Positions 56,841 to 64,000 of a DNA stretch of 64,000 nt are shown here, in pieces (position 1 is the first letter of the stretch; each line of letters begins with the position of its first letter). The notes beneath the pieces are model-generated. The model did not search any database and was not told the origin of the DNA. It worked only from the letters and a program-made list of their open reading frames with translations. A program made the position numbers and the translations under genes. Source of the DNA: Microbacterium paraoxydans (lineage in GTDB: Bacteria; Actinomycetota; Actinomycetes; Actinomycetales; Microbacteriaceae); the NCBI RefSeq assembly GCF_020524545.1, contig NZ_JAIVLG010000001.1:890896-954895 (forward strand), given 5' to 3'.

Positions 56841-57677
56841 TCAGGGGTGTACCGGTATGCGACGAATCGCGGCGAGGACGGCGGTCTGTACCGCCGGCCA
56901 GTCGTGAACGATCTGGGCGTAGTCGAAGCGGAGCGTCTCATAGCCACGTGCGGATGCCGCCGCATCCCGGACCCGGTCGCGATGCCGGTGTGCGAAAGAA
57001 CCGTGATTGCCCTCACCGTCGGCTTCCAGGATCAGCCTGCCCGCGATGACGAAGTCGACTCTGCCCACACCCTCGATCACGATCTGGCAATCCAGACTCA
57101 GGCCCAGGAGGTGGAGTCGCAGTCGAAGGAGTGACTCCAAGCCGCTTTCGGCGTCGGACCTCGCGAGGTCGACCAGCCATCGTGCTGTGCGGGGCAACGC
57201 CGCGCGGATCCGTGATCTGGCCGTGCGGGACAGCAAGCCCAACCGCCAAGCCGACTCATACGCGGCGAAGAACGCCTCGTCCCCGGCGCACCTGCGGAGA
57301 TGGAGGAGCGCGGTCTCCACGGGAGCCGACCCCAATGGGGGAGCACCGCGCGAGTAGTGCGAGACGCACATGCAGTGCGGATGCCGCAGAGCGTGCTGGT
57401 TCGGCCCGAGCCAGACGTGTGGGCCATCCTCGGTGGGAAGAACCCAGACGCCACGGGCGCGGAGCGCACTCGCACAGGTGAGGGCGCCGCCGTGTGCAAT
57501 GGCTGCTCGCAGTGGCGCACTCAACGGGCCGATCGCGAAGACGCCGTCGCGCAGGCGCTCAATCTCCCCGCGCTCGACCAGTCTGGCGAGCGTCTGTCTG
57601 GAGAATCCGAGCGACTGGAGTCGCTTTCCGCGGGCGATCCCGCCGAGGTGTCTGAGTGTTTCTGCGGCCGAGAGCAT
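56841..57677 (-). CDS. DUF559/Vsr-like nuclease-fold protein with AbiEi-type N-terminus
   Basis: A 278-residue protein. The N-terminal winged helix (LGGIARGKRLQSLGFSRQTLARLVERGEIERLRDGVFAI) is as in AbiEi-family antitoxin domains. The C-terminal domain resembles very-short-patch-repair/DUF559 endonucleases (SGLESLLRLRLHLLG, VDFVIAGRLILEADG, YETLRFDYAQIVHDW), with acidic residues placed for metal binding. No AbiEii toxin lies nearby, so a toxin-antitoxin role is not supported. Common and often multi-copy in Microbacteriaceae; function unknown. The 222 bp upstream hold no convincing gene. Confidence 0.8.
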   Translation of the reverse strand: MLSAAETLRHLGGIARGKRLQSLGFSRQTLARLVERGEIERLRDGVFAIGPLSAPLRAAIAHGGALTCASALRARGVWVLPTEDGPHVWLGPNQHALRHPHCMCVSHYSRGAPPLGSAPVETALLHLRRCAGDEAFFAAYESAWRLGLLSRTARSRIRAALPRTARWLVDLARSDAESGLESLLRLRLHLLGLSLDCQIVIEGVGRVDFVIAGRLILEADGEGNHGSFAHRHRDRVRDAAASARGYETLRFDYAQIVHDWPAVQTAVLAAIRRIPVHP

Positions 57678-57899
57678 CGGCCTACCATGCCCCTGTCATC
57701 ACCTGGCGCCGCTCCCTCTCCTCAGGGCATCGGGGCGGATAGAGTCATCGTCGATCGGTGCAGGGAGAGTCGGTGTGCCCGGTTGCAGCGACGATTTGCG
57801 GATGACCGGACAGTCCGCCGTGGTTTCGAGGTGAATCGTCCGTGGAATGTCGCCACCTCCGCTGATCGTCAGACTGACCAGCCGCCGGCCCGCAGCGGA

Positions 57900-58496
57900 T
57901 CAGTGGAGGTCGGCGTCGGCCGTCGACCTCTCCCACCGGGTGAACCGGACTGTGAGACCGCTGCGCGTCGGGGCGGCGAGGAACGGTCCTGCGGAGGCCG
58001 CTGCCGTGCCGTCGAACGGGGCGACCCGCACCAGACGCCACGCTCCCTCATCGGCGCGGGCACGCACGATCACGGAGTCGGCCCACCGGCTCACACGTAC
58101 CGAGATTTCGCTCTCGTGCCAGTCGTCGACGTGACCGACCGACCAGTCGGAGTCCCCGGCGGTCACCACGGCACCGAGTCCGAGGTGACCGTCGGCGTAT
58201 TCCAGTCCGGTCTTGATCCAGTGCTCGTCGTCGATCCGCACCAGGACGCCTGCCTGGTCGAACTGTCCGTCCCACGGCGCTCGGAAGGACACCTCCATCG
58301 CTTCGCCGACCGCGAGGGGTGCGAGCAGGGCGTGCTCGGTGTCGTGCACGAAACCGTAGGCGGTGTGCCGCCAGGCGTCACTGCCCTCCGCGGCGGTGAT
58401 GTCGAGGGGCGCCGAGCCGTCGGGAAGACCGGTGGGGGAGACGGGGGTATTCGTCCATGTTCCGTCGGACCAGGGGATGATGTGCGATTCAGGCAT
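57900..58496 (-). CDS. DUF1349 concanavalin-like protein
   Basis: A 198-residue protein without signal peptide. It has the DUF1349 pattern: FVHDTEHALLAPL, an AGVLVRIDDEHWIKTGLEY core and VSRWADSVIVRARADEGAWRLVRVAPF. This beta-sandwich is related to the C-terminal domain of GH43 enzymes and yeast Ree1, and probably binds a carbohydrate or metabolite. TATATT lies 8 nt before the ATG on its strand. Divergent from satD across a 60-bp AT-rich gap. Confidence 0.83.
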   Translation of the reverse strand: MPESHIIPWSDGTWTNTPVSPTGLPDGSAPLDITAAEGSDAWRHTAYGFVHDTEHALLAPLAVGEAMEVSFRAPWDGQFDQAGVLVRIDDEHWIKTGLEYADGHLGLGAVVTAGDSDWSVGHVDDWHESEISVRVSRWADSVIVRARADEGAWRLVRVAPFDGTAAASAGPFLAAPTRSGLTVRFTRWERSTADADLH

Positions 58497-58556
58497 GTTC
58501 GCAGAATATAACCACTAGGCGCATAAGTCGAGAGTTATTCATGTTATGGTTATGTC
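58497..58556. promoter_or_regulatory. AT-rich divergent promoter of DUF1349 and satD genes
   Basis: ATAACCA (58508-58514) and TGGTTAT (58547-58553) are inverted copies bracketing the gap. TATGGT (58545-58550) is a -10 candidate 6 nt before the satD ATG; TATATT serves the minus strand. The 10-mer ATAACCACTA (58508-58517) occurs inverted at 2276-2285 in the promoter of the DHFR-fold gene. Confidence 0.5.
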
Positions 58557-59201
58557 ATGGTCATCGCGGTACTCGCCGACATCGTGGGCTCTCGCCGGCT
58601 CGACGATCGCACCGCCGCGCAACGCGTCCTCGACGACACGATCGCCGGGGTCGAGATCGACTTCCCGCTCGCGGCGCAGCCGCTCACGCCCACCGTAGGA
58701 GACGAGCAACAGGGTGTCTACCTCGATCTGAGTGACGCGATGGTGTCGCTCTTGATGATCCAGCTGCGGCTGCCCGATGGCATCGCCTTCCGATTCGGGA
58801 TCGGTGTGGGGGAGGTGCGTCAGGTCGAGTCCGTCCATCGCGAGCTCGCCGACGGGCCCGGCTGGTATGCGGCACGTGCGGCGATCGAGACCGTGCACGC
58901 ACGCGAGGGTCGCGCCGTGCCGCGTACACGGTCCTGGATTGTCGGAGCCCCGGGGCAGGATGAGGTCATGGAGAGCACGATCGCCGCATCGAACGCCTAT
59001 CTCCTCGTCCGCGACGAGCTGGTCGGTGCGATGAGCGAGCGGGAACGGCGACTCGCCTACGGACGTCTGCTCGGACGATCGCAGCAGGAACTCGCGGACG
59101 AAGAAGGAATCACGCAGCCCAGCGTCTCGAAGTCGCTGCGCACCGCGGGTACGGCGGCGCTCATCGAGGGAGTCGCCGCGCTCCGAGGGGAGCGCGCATG
59201 A
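58557..59201 (+). CDS. SatD family protein
   Basis: A 214-residue protein of the SatD family: an N-terminal domain opening AVLADIVGSRRLDDR and a GDEQQGVY segment resembling nucleotide-cyclase-like folds. A C-terminal helix-turn-helix follows (LGRSQQELADEEGITQPSVSKSLR, about 175-198). The family is named from streptococcal SatD, where a role in SRP/acid tolerance was suggested; the biochemical role is unknown. It overlaps the next membrane-protein gene by 4 nt, the usual partner arrangement. Confidence 0.83.
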   Translation: MVIAVLADIVGSRRLDDRTAAQRVLDDTIAGVEIDFPLAAQPLTPTVGDEQQGVYLDLSDAMVSLLMIQLRLPDGIAFRFGIGVGEVRQVESVHRELADGPGWYAARAAIETVHAREGRAVPRTRSWIVGAPGQDEVMESTIAASNAYLLVRDELVGAMSERERRLAYGRLLGRSQQELADEEGITQPSVSKSLRTAGTAALIEGVAALRGERA

Positions 59202-59983
59202 TCGTCGCCGGATTCATCCTGCTGGCAGTCGGCGCCGCAGACCTGGTGCGTCAGTTCGCCCCGCGCCGCTGGGTCGGCTACCTCGCCGTCACGGTCGTCC
59301 TCCTTCTGCTCGGCAGCGTCAGCGACGCGCTTCTTCCCATGGCGCTCGCGTTGGTCGTCGGAGCGCTCTGGGTGTGGAGCATGCCCACCGACCGCCCCGC
59401 CCCTCTGGGGTTCTGGCCGGCCGTACTGCTCGCGGTCGTGAGCGTGGGCGCGGTCGTCTGGCTCGACGCCAGGGCAGATGCCGGCCTGATCGGCGAGGTC
59501 TGGCGCCTCCGATCACCGTTCGGGGAGGTTCCGTTCGACCTCGCCCTGCTCGCGCTCGGAGCCGGGGTGTTCCTCCTCGAGTCTGCGAATCTCGTGGTTC
59601 GGGCGGCGCTCGACGGCGAGCACACCTGGCTCCCGGGCGACCCGGCTGCAAGGCCGGACACGACGGGCGACCGCGCCGTCAAAGAAGCGGAGACCGAGAC
59701 GGACGCGGAGGTGGCGTCAGCGCCCCGCGACCCTCGCAGCGGATTCAAGGGCGGACGACTGATCGGGCCACTGGAGCGCGTCCTCGTCCTGATCCTCACC
59801 CTCGCTGCGGCGTATCCGATCCTCGCGGCGATGCTGGCGGCGAAGGGCATCGTCAGGTTCCCGGAGATCTCCCGAGACGGGGAGACCGGCGCGCGGGCGG
59901 AGTACTTCCTCGTCGGCAGCCTCGTCAGCTGGGTGATCGCCCTCGGCGCGGCCTTCCTGGTCTGGTGGGCAGCGCACAGCTGA
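59198..59983 (+). CDS. SatD-partner membrane protein
   Basis: A 261-residue protein with about five transmembrane helices at the N-terminus (1-150), an acidic cytoplasmic loop, and two more at the C-terminus. The segment GRLIGPLERVLVLIL, followed by AAKGIVRFPEIS and AEYFLVGSLVSW, is the motif set of DUF3307-type partners of SatD. Translation coupled to satD by ATGA. Function unknown. Confidence 0.75.
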   Translation: MIVAGFILLAVGAADLVRQFAPRRWVGYLAVTVVLLLLGSVSDALLPMALALVVGALWVWSMPTDRPAPLGFWPAVLLAVVSVGAVVWLDARADAGLIGEVWRLRSPFGEVPFDLALLALGAGVFLLESANLVVRAALDGEHTWLPGDPAARPDTTGDRAVKEAETETDAEVASAPRDPRSGFKGGRLIGPLERVLVLILTLAAAYPILAAMLAAKGIVRFPEISRDGETGARAEYFLVGSLVSWVIALGAAFLVWWAAHS

Positions 59984-60067
59984 CGGTGGGTCAGCCCGGC
60001 GACCGGTACCCGTCCGGCCTCTCTCGTGGCGCGATTCGCCCCTGCCCGCGCTGATAGCCTGGAGCGC

Positions 60068-61369
60068 GTGTCAACTGCTGATCTGACGACCGCACCCCAG
60101 GCGATCGACCCCGCGTTCGAGAACGTGTGGGACGAGCTCGTGTGGCGTGGCCTGGTCCATGTGTCCACCGACCAGGAGGCCTTGCGCGCCCTTCTCGCCG
60201 GGGACCCGATCACGTATTACTGCGGGTTCGACCCGACGGCACCCAGCCTGCACCTGGGCAATCTGGTGCAGTTGCTCACCCTGCGTCGCATTCAGCTCGC
60301 CGGACACAAGCCGCTCGGGCTCGTCGGCGGATCGACCGGACTCATCGGCGATCCCCGGCCCACGGCCGAGCGCACCCTGAACACGAGGGAGACCGTCGAG
60401 GAGTGGGTCGGGCGCCTGCGGACCCAGGTCGAGCGCTACCTCAGCTTCGAGGGCGACAACGCGGCCCGTATCGTCAACAACCTCGACTGGACCGCTCCGC
60501 TGAGCGCGATCGACTTCCTGCGTGAGATCGGCAAGTACTTCCGGGTCGGCACGATGTTGAAGAAGGATGCGGTGGCCGCGCGCCTCAATTCCGACGAAGG
60601 CATCAGCTACACCGAGTTCAGTTACCAGATCCTCCAGGGGATGGACTTCCTCGAGCTGTACCGCCAGTACGACTGCGTTCTGCAGACGGGCGGATCCGAC
60701 CAGTGGGGCAACCTCACCAGCGGCACCGACCTGATCCGTCGCGCCGAAGGCGTCGCGGTGCACGCGATCGGCACCCCGTTGATCACGAACAGCGATGGGA
60801 CCAAGTTCGGCAAGAGCGAGGGGAACGCGATCTGGCTCGATGCCACGATGTGCAGCCCGTACCGCATGTACCAGTTCTGGCTGAGCACGGCCGATGCCGA
60901 CGTCATCGACAGGCTCAAGGTCTTCACGTTCCTCGGCAAGGCTGAGATCGAGGAGTACGCCGCGCTCGTCGAGACGGAGCCGTTCCGTCGCGCCGCCCAG
61001 AAGCGTCTCGCGCTCGAGGTGGTCGCGACCGTGCACGGCATCGACGCGACGGCGGCCGTGATCGCGGCCTCCGAGGCGTTGTTCGGGCAGGGCGACCTGA
61101 CCGCGCTCGACGCGGACACTCTCCGCACTGCGCTCGAGGAACTCCCGAATGCCACGGTCACCGCCGATACCTCGGTGGTCGAGGCGCTGGTGTCAACCGG
61201 ACTCGTGGCGAGCCTCTCCGAGGCGAGGCGCGCGATCGGCCAGGGTGGTGTGACACTGGACGGCGAACGCGTGGAAGACGACGCAGCCACGGTCCGGGGA
61301 ACGCTTCCCGGAGGCGTGTCGGTGCTCCGGCGCGGCAAGAAGACCCTCGCCGGCGTCTTCATGGGCTGA
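60068..61369 (+). CDS. tyrS: Tyrosyl-tRNA synthetase
   Basis: Class I synthetase charging tRNA-Tyr, 433 residues from GTG 60068. TAGCCT (60055-60060) lies 7 nt upstream, so the mRNA is probably leaderless and the in-frame ATG at 60026 is excluded. HIGH-like HLGN lies at about residues 62-65, KMSKS-like KFGKSEGN in the middle, and an S4 RNA-binding domain at the C-terminus (LVSTGLVASLSEARRAIGQGGVTLDGERV). No T-box element is seen upstream. Confidence 0.97.
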   Translation: MSTADLTTAPQAIDPAFENVWDELVWRGLVHVSTDQEALRALLAGDPITYYCGFDPTAPSLHLGNLVQLLTLRRIQLAGHKPLGLVGGSTGLIGDPRPTAERTLNTRETVEEWVGRLRTQVERYLSFEGDNAARIVNNLDWTAPLSAIDFLREIGKYFRVGTMLKKDAVAARLNSDEGISYTEFSYQILQGMDFLELYRQYDCVLQTGGSDQWGNLTSGTDLIRRAEGVAVHAIGTPLITNSDGTKFGKSEGNAIWLDATMCSPYRMYQFWLSTADADVIDRLKVFTFLGKAEIEEYAALVETEPFRRAAQKRLALEVVATVHGIDATAAVIAASEALFGQGDLTALDADTLRTALEELPNATVTADTSVVEALVSTGLVASLSEARRAIGQGGVTLDGERVEDDAATVRGTLPGGVSVLRRGKKTLAGVFMG

Positions 61370-61378
61370 TCCAGACGG

Positions 61379-62173
61379 ATGCCGTTCACTCCCAGCCACG
61401 CGGTCGTCGCACTCCCGTTCGTGCGGACACCGCTGGTGCCCGCGGCGATCGCGATCGGTGCGATGACTCCGGATCTTCCGCTGTTTCTCCGGGGCGTCGG
61501 ACTGAACTACACCTTCACCCACACGTTCGCGAATGTGGTGTGGACGTCGTTGCTCGCGTTCGTCCTCTTCCTGGCGTGGCGGGTGCTGCTGCGCCCTGCG
61601 GTTCCCGAGCTCGCTCCGCTCTGGGTGGCCCGCCGGCTTCCGCAGGCGTGGAGTGACGGCGGCGTCGCAGCGGCCGGGCGAGCGATCGGAGTGGGGGAGA
61701 AGCGCTCGTATCCTGTCCTTCTCGCAGTGTCGCTCCTGATGGGTGTGCTCTCGCACATCGTGTGGGATCTGTTCACGCATGAGAGCCGATGGGGTGTGCA
61801 GCAGTTCCCTGTTCTCGACGAGATGTGGGGTCCACTTCCCGGGTTCAAGTGGCTCCAGCACGGATCGAGCCTGATCGGCCTCACGATCATCGGGATCTGG
61901 GCACTGCTCTGGCTCCGTCGCCGTGCGCCCCGGGCGGACGCCGCACAATCGATCCCGTCCTGGGTGCGGCTGTCGTGGTGGGTGTCGCTGCCGGTCATCC
62001 TGGTCGGAGCCTGGGGCGTGGGGCTCGCCGTCTTCGGTCCGCTCGATGCGGAGTTCACGGTTCAGCACCTCGCATACCGCGTCCTTCCTCCGGCGTGCGC
62101 GCTCTGGGGTGTGATCACCCTCGCGCTCTGCATCGTGCTCGCGGTCCGCGGGCGTCGTCACCAGCGGGGCTGA
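61379..62173 (+). CDS. DUF4184 family membrane protein
   Basis: A 264-residue integral membrane protein starting MPFTPSHAVVALPF, the signature of DUF4184. Aspartate/histidine-containing segments (MTPDLPLFL, HTFANVVW, SHIVWDLFTH) sit in membrane helices as in YdjM-like metal-dependent hydrolases; about seven helices. It lies 9 nt after tyrS, so is probably co-transcribed. Its end overlaps the convergent CoA transferase by 16 nt. Function unknown. Confidence 0.85.
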   Translation: MPFTPSHAVVALPFVRTPLVPAAIAIGAMTPDLPLFLRGVGLNYTFTHTFANVVWTSLLAFVLFLAWRVLLRPAVPELAPLWVARRLPQAWSDGGVAAAGRAIGVGEKRSYPVLLAVSLLMGVLSHIVWDLFTHESRWGVQQFPVLDEMWGPLPGFKWLQHGSSLIGLTIIGIWALLWLRRRAPRADAAQSIPSWVRLSWWVSLPVILVGAWGVGLAVFGPLDAEFTVQHLAYRVLPPACALWGVITLALCIVLAVRGRRHQRG

Positions 62174-63549
62174 TCCGATCCCCAGAGGTGGGGCGCATCG
62201 AACTCGAATCCGGCCAAGGCCGGGCGCGCTGTCGTGAGGGTGCTACGGCCGACCTCGAAGCGGGCGACATGAGGATCCGTGGCGAAGTCGGGCTCCGCGT
62301 GCGGCTCCTGACGTCGAGGCATCAGGAGGAGTTCCGCGGCGACTCGACGTAGCGACGTCCGAACGACCCAGGAGTCGGCCCGACGGCGGGGGCGCCTTCG
62401 GAGCAACGCCGTCACCGCTGCGGCGAGGAGGTAGCCGGCACTGTGATCGAGGGCCTGCACCGGGAGTGCACCTGGACGCTCACCGTCGGGCGATTCGATG
62501 AGCGCGATGCCGGATTCAGCTTGAACGAGGCTGTCGAATCCGGCCCGGTCCGGATACTCCGTGCCCCAGGCGCTGAGCTGCGCGACCACCAGCCCGGGGT
62601 GGCGACGGGCGAGCGCCTCCGGATTCAACCCCAGACGATCGAGAGCGGCTGGCCGGTATCCGAGAACGACGGCGTCGGCGCGATCGAGCAGCTCCTGCAA
62701 CTGCGGGGTGCGGGCATCCAGCCGTGCCGAGCGCTTGCCGTGTCCCGTGTCGAGATGTTGCCATTCCGGCTCGCGCAGTTGCGGCGGGTCGATCCGCAGC
62801 ACATCGGCACCGAGCAGGGCGAGGGTCCGAGTGCACACAGGCCCGGCGATGACCCTCGTCAGGTCGAGCACGCGCATTCCCTGGAGAGGGCGGTGCAATG
62901 CCCGGGAGTCGCGTGCCACCGAGCGCGGCGAGCGGGAGGGAGGTGTCGCCTCCACGCGCGTGATCTCGAGCAGCGGGCGGTCGCGGAGGATCCGGTCGGC
63001 CGCAGGCACTTCCGCCATCACCGGAACGGCCAACCCTCCCGCGGTCGTGATGGCGGTCACGGCCGCGGCGCTCTCCTGCGTCGCGAGCACGTCGCGAACG
63101 GCGTCGGCGCCGGACTCTTCCCGCACGCCGAGACCGATGCGCAGACGGGCGGCGTGATGAGGGTAGTTCCCGTGGGTGCGGATCCATCCGTCGGAGGTTC
63201 TCCAGAATCCGGAGTACGGCGACCACACCGACGGAGCGGCGCCGTCGATGGTGAGCACCCGGTCGCTTCCGTACGCGACTGCGATCCGAGCAGGGTCGAG
63301 GGCAGCGGGCGAGAGACCGGCGGCGACCATCACGGTGCTGACGCTGGTCCAGGCGAGAGCGGCCGTGTCGAGCCGCGAGGGGAGCGGAACCTCGGAGCGC
63401 GCGGGGGACGACCGGGACGACCCGGCGATCCCGAGGTCACGGAGCACACGCCCCAGCAGTTCACCACAGTCGCCCGAGTCCGGACGATCGTCGCCGTCCG
63501 CATGTGCGTGTGCCGCAGCGAGGAGCGGCTCATCCGGAGGTGTGGGCAT
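62158..63549 (-). CDS. CaiB/BaiF-type (family III) CoA transferase
   Basis: A 463-residue protein. The segment QGMRVLDLTRVIAGPVCTRTLALLGADVLRID near residue 225 is the family III hallmark. The usual catalytic Asp would lie further on in the VLGYRPAALDRLGL neighbourhood or just after, but is not obvious. The N-terminal 200 residues look like a second, degenerate half, so it may be a tandem-type acyl-CoA transferase/racemase relative; substrate unknown. TAGCAT (63561-63556) lies 6 nt before the ATG. Last protein gene before the rRNA operon leader. Confidence 0.8.
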   Translation of the reverse strand: MPTPPDEPLLAAAHAHADGDDRPDSGDCGELLGRVLRDLGIAGSSRSSPARSEVPLPSRLDTAALAWTSVSTVMVAAGLSPAALDPARIAVAYGSDRVLTIDGAAPSVWSPYSGFWRTSDGWIRTHGNYPHHAARLRIGLGVREESGADAVRDVLATQESAAAVTAITTAGGLAVPVMAEVPAADRILRDRPLLEITRVEATPPSRSPRSVARDSRALHRPLQGMRVLDLTRVIAGPVCTRTLALLGADVLRIDPPQLREPEWQHLDTGHGKRSARLDARTPQLQELLDRADAVVLGYRPAALDRLGLNPEALARRHPGLVVAQLSAWGTEYPDRAGFDSLVQAESGIALIESPDGERPGALPVQALDHSAGYLLAAAVTALLRRRPRRRADSWVVRTSLRRVAAELLLMPRRQEPHAEPDFATDPHVARFEVGRSTLTTARPALAGFEFDAPHLWGSDQPRW

Positions 63550-63764
63550 GGCGCGATGCTACTCCGCGGCCCCTCACACAGCCGAAACCGCCCCTGATCC
63601 GGCGTAACATCGACACGGGAGCAACCGACACGCCCGGGCGGTGGCCCTCGATTTGCCAGAAGCCGGGAACCCACGTAACTTATTACTTGTTCGCCCCACA
63701 GGGACGCGGAGGAGCCGAGAGCTTCACCCCCCTCAAGCGGAGAACGAATCCCCTCCACTCACTC

Positions 63765-63793
63765 TTGAGAGAACTGACGCTTGCGTCTAGGAT
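63765..63793 (+). promoter_or_regulatory. rRNA operon promoter P1
   Basis: TTGAGA (63765-63770) and TAGGAT (63788-63793) with a 17-bp spacer. The spacer contains GACGC-TT-GCGTC (63776-63787), a small palindrome. It lies about 100 bp before a second promoter, the tandem arrangement usual for rrn operons. Confidence 0.6.
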
Positions 63794-63861
63794 GGGGAAT
63801 CCACCCTTCTGCGGCTGTCAACAGCTGCGCTGCGGATCACTGATCTGCACGGCGCGCCGAT

Positions 63862-63889
63862 TTGACAAGCGAGATCGGGTGGGTAAGAT
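63862..63889 (+). promoter_or_regulatory. rRNA operon promoter P2
   Basis: Perfect -35 TTGACA (63862-63867) and -10 TAAGAT (63884-63889) with a 16-bp spacer, the strongest promoter match in the window. Confidence 0.75.
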
Positions 63890-64000
63890 AGAGAAGTTGC
63901 CCTGCGGGCCTGGTTGTGATGGCTGGGTCGTGGGAGCATCCGATCCTTGAGAACTCAACAGCGTGCACTTGTCAAATGCCAATTTTATCCTCGTTCAGCT
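63890..64000 (+). other. 5' leader of an rRNA operon (16S gene lies beyond the window)
   Basis: The sequence around CTTGAGAACTCAACAGCG (63946-63963) matches the conserved pre-16S leader seen in actinobacteria (processing/antitermination region), with TTGAG-AA-CTCAA symmetric at 63947-63958. The start of mature 16S rRNA is not reached. Between the CoA transferase start (63549) and here, 63550-63764 holds no convincing gene. Confidence 0.75.

Noticed and set aside
56841..57677. Type IV toxin-antitoxin pair
   Set aside because: The N-terminal domain resembles AbiEi antitoxins, but no AbiEii-like toxin gene lies within reach on either side.
60000..60067. T-box upstream of tyrS
   Set aside because: The TAGCCT box places transcription start at the GTG codon and no T-box consensus is present.
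63504..63950. Short ORFs in the region before the rRNA operon
   Set aside because: They overlap clear promoter and leader sequence, have no ribosome sites and no recognisable features.

Overview
The window is high-GC, gene-dense actinobacterial DNA. Gene order (murI-rph-rdgB, prfB-ftsEX-smpB, lexA beside a LysM gene, hisCBHA, DUF1844-infC-rpmI-rplT, argCJBDFH), codon use and protein sequences all point to Microbacteriaceae, most likely Microbacterium. Nearly everything is chromosomal housekeeping sequence. I saw no prophage, insertion sequence, CRISPR array or integron.

Layout. 1-6.7 kb: murI-rph-rdgB, a RibD/DHFR-fold reductase, a CDF metal exporter, and a divergent ligD/ku end-joining pair. 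6.7-14.1 kb: DedA protein, tRNA-Leu(UAG), and a Tad/Flp pilus locus cut in two (tadABC, then flp and TadE-like genes) by a divergent FAD monooxygenase/MarR pair with a clear operator. 14-21 kb: MFS transporter, prfB with a perfect terminator, two tandem DUF2510 membrane proteins, ftsE-ftsX-smpB. 21-31 kb: S9 peptidase, metF-metE behind a structured leader, lexA and a divergent LysM gene, then hisC-hisB-hisH and hisA. 31-34.5 kb: SseB-like protein, lipoprotein, DUF1844, and infC-rpmI-rplT with an ATC start codon and a long structured leader. 34.5-42 kb: rRNA methyltransferase, a two-component system with an orphan TAXI binding protein, and a glutamate ABC transporter. 42-50 kb: pheST, an NAD-dependent epimerase-like protein, a TPP riboswitch with thiM and a ThiE-ThiD-TenA fusion. 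50-56.7 kb: argC-J-B-D-F-H. 56.7-64 kb: DUF559 protein, DUF1349 protein, SatD and a membrane partner, tyrS, DUF4184 protein, CoA transferase. The window ends in the tandem promoters and leader of an rRNA operon.

The most interesting signal is upstream of argC (49771-50000). A promoter drives a 26-codon ORF that starts about where transcription should start. Six of its codons 19-25 are Arg, and pairable segments and a hairpin follow. This looks like an arginine leader-peptide attenuator in front of an arg operon that, unusually, has neither argR nor argG within it. Other notable points are the interleaved perfect stems in the infC leader, a recurring TANNNT box 6-9 nt before start codons (many leaderless mRNAs), and an identical 11-mer containing the DnaA-box consensus in front of both halves of the tad locus.

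All calls come from reading the sequence and recalling family features. No database search or folding program was run.
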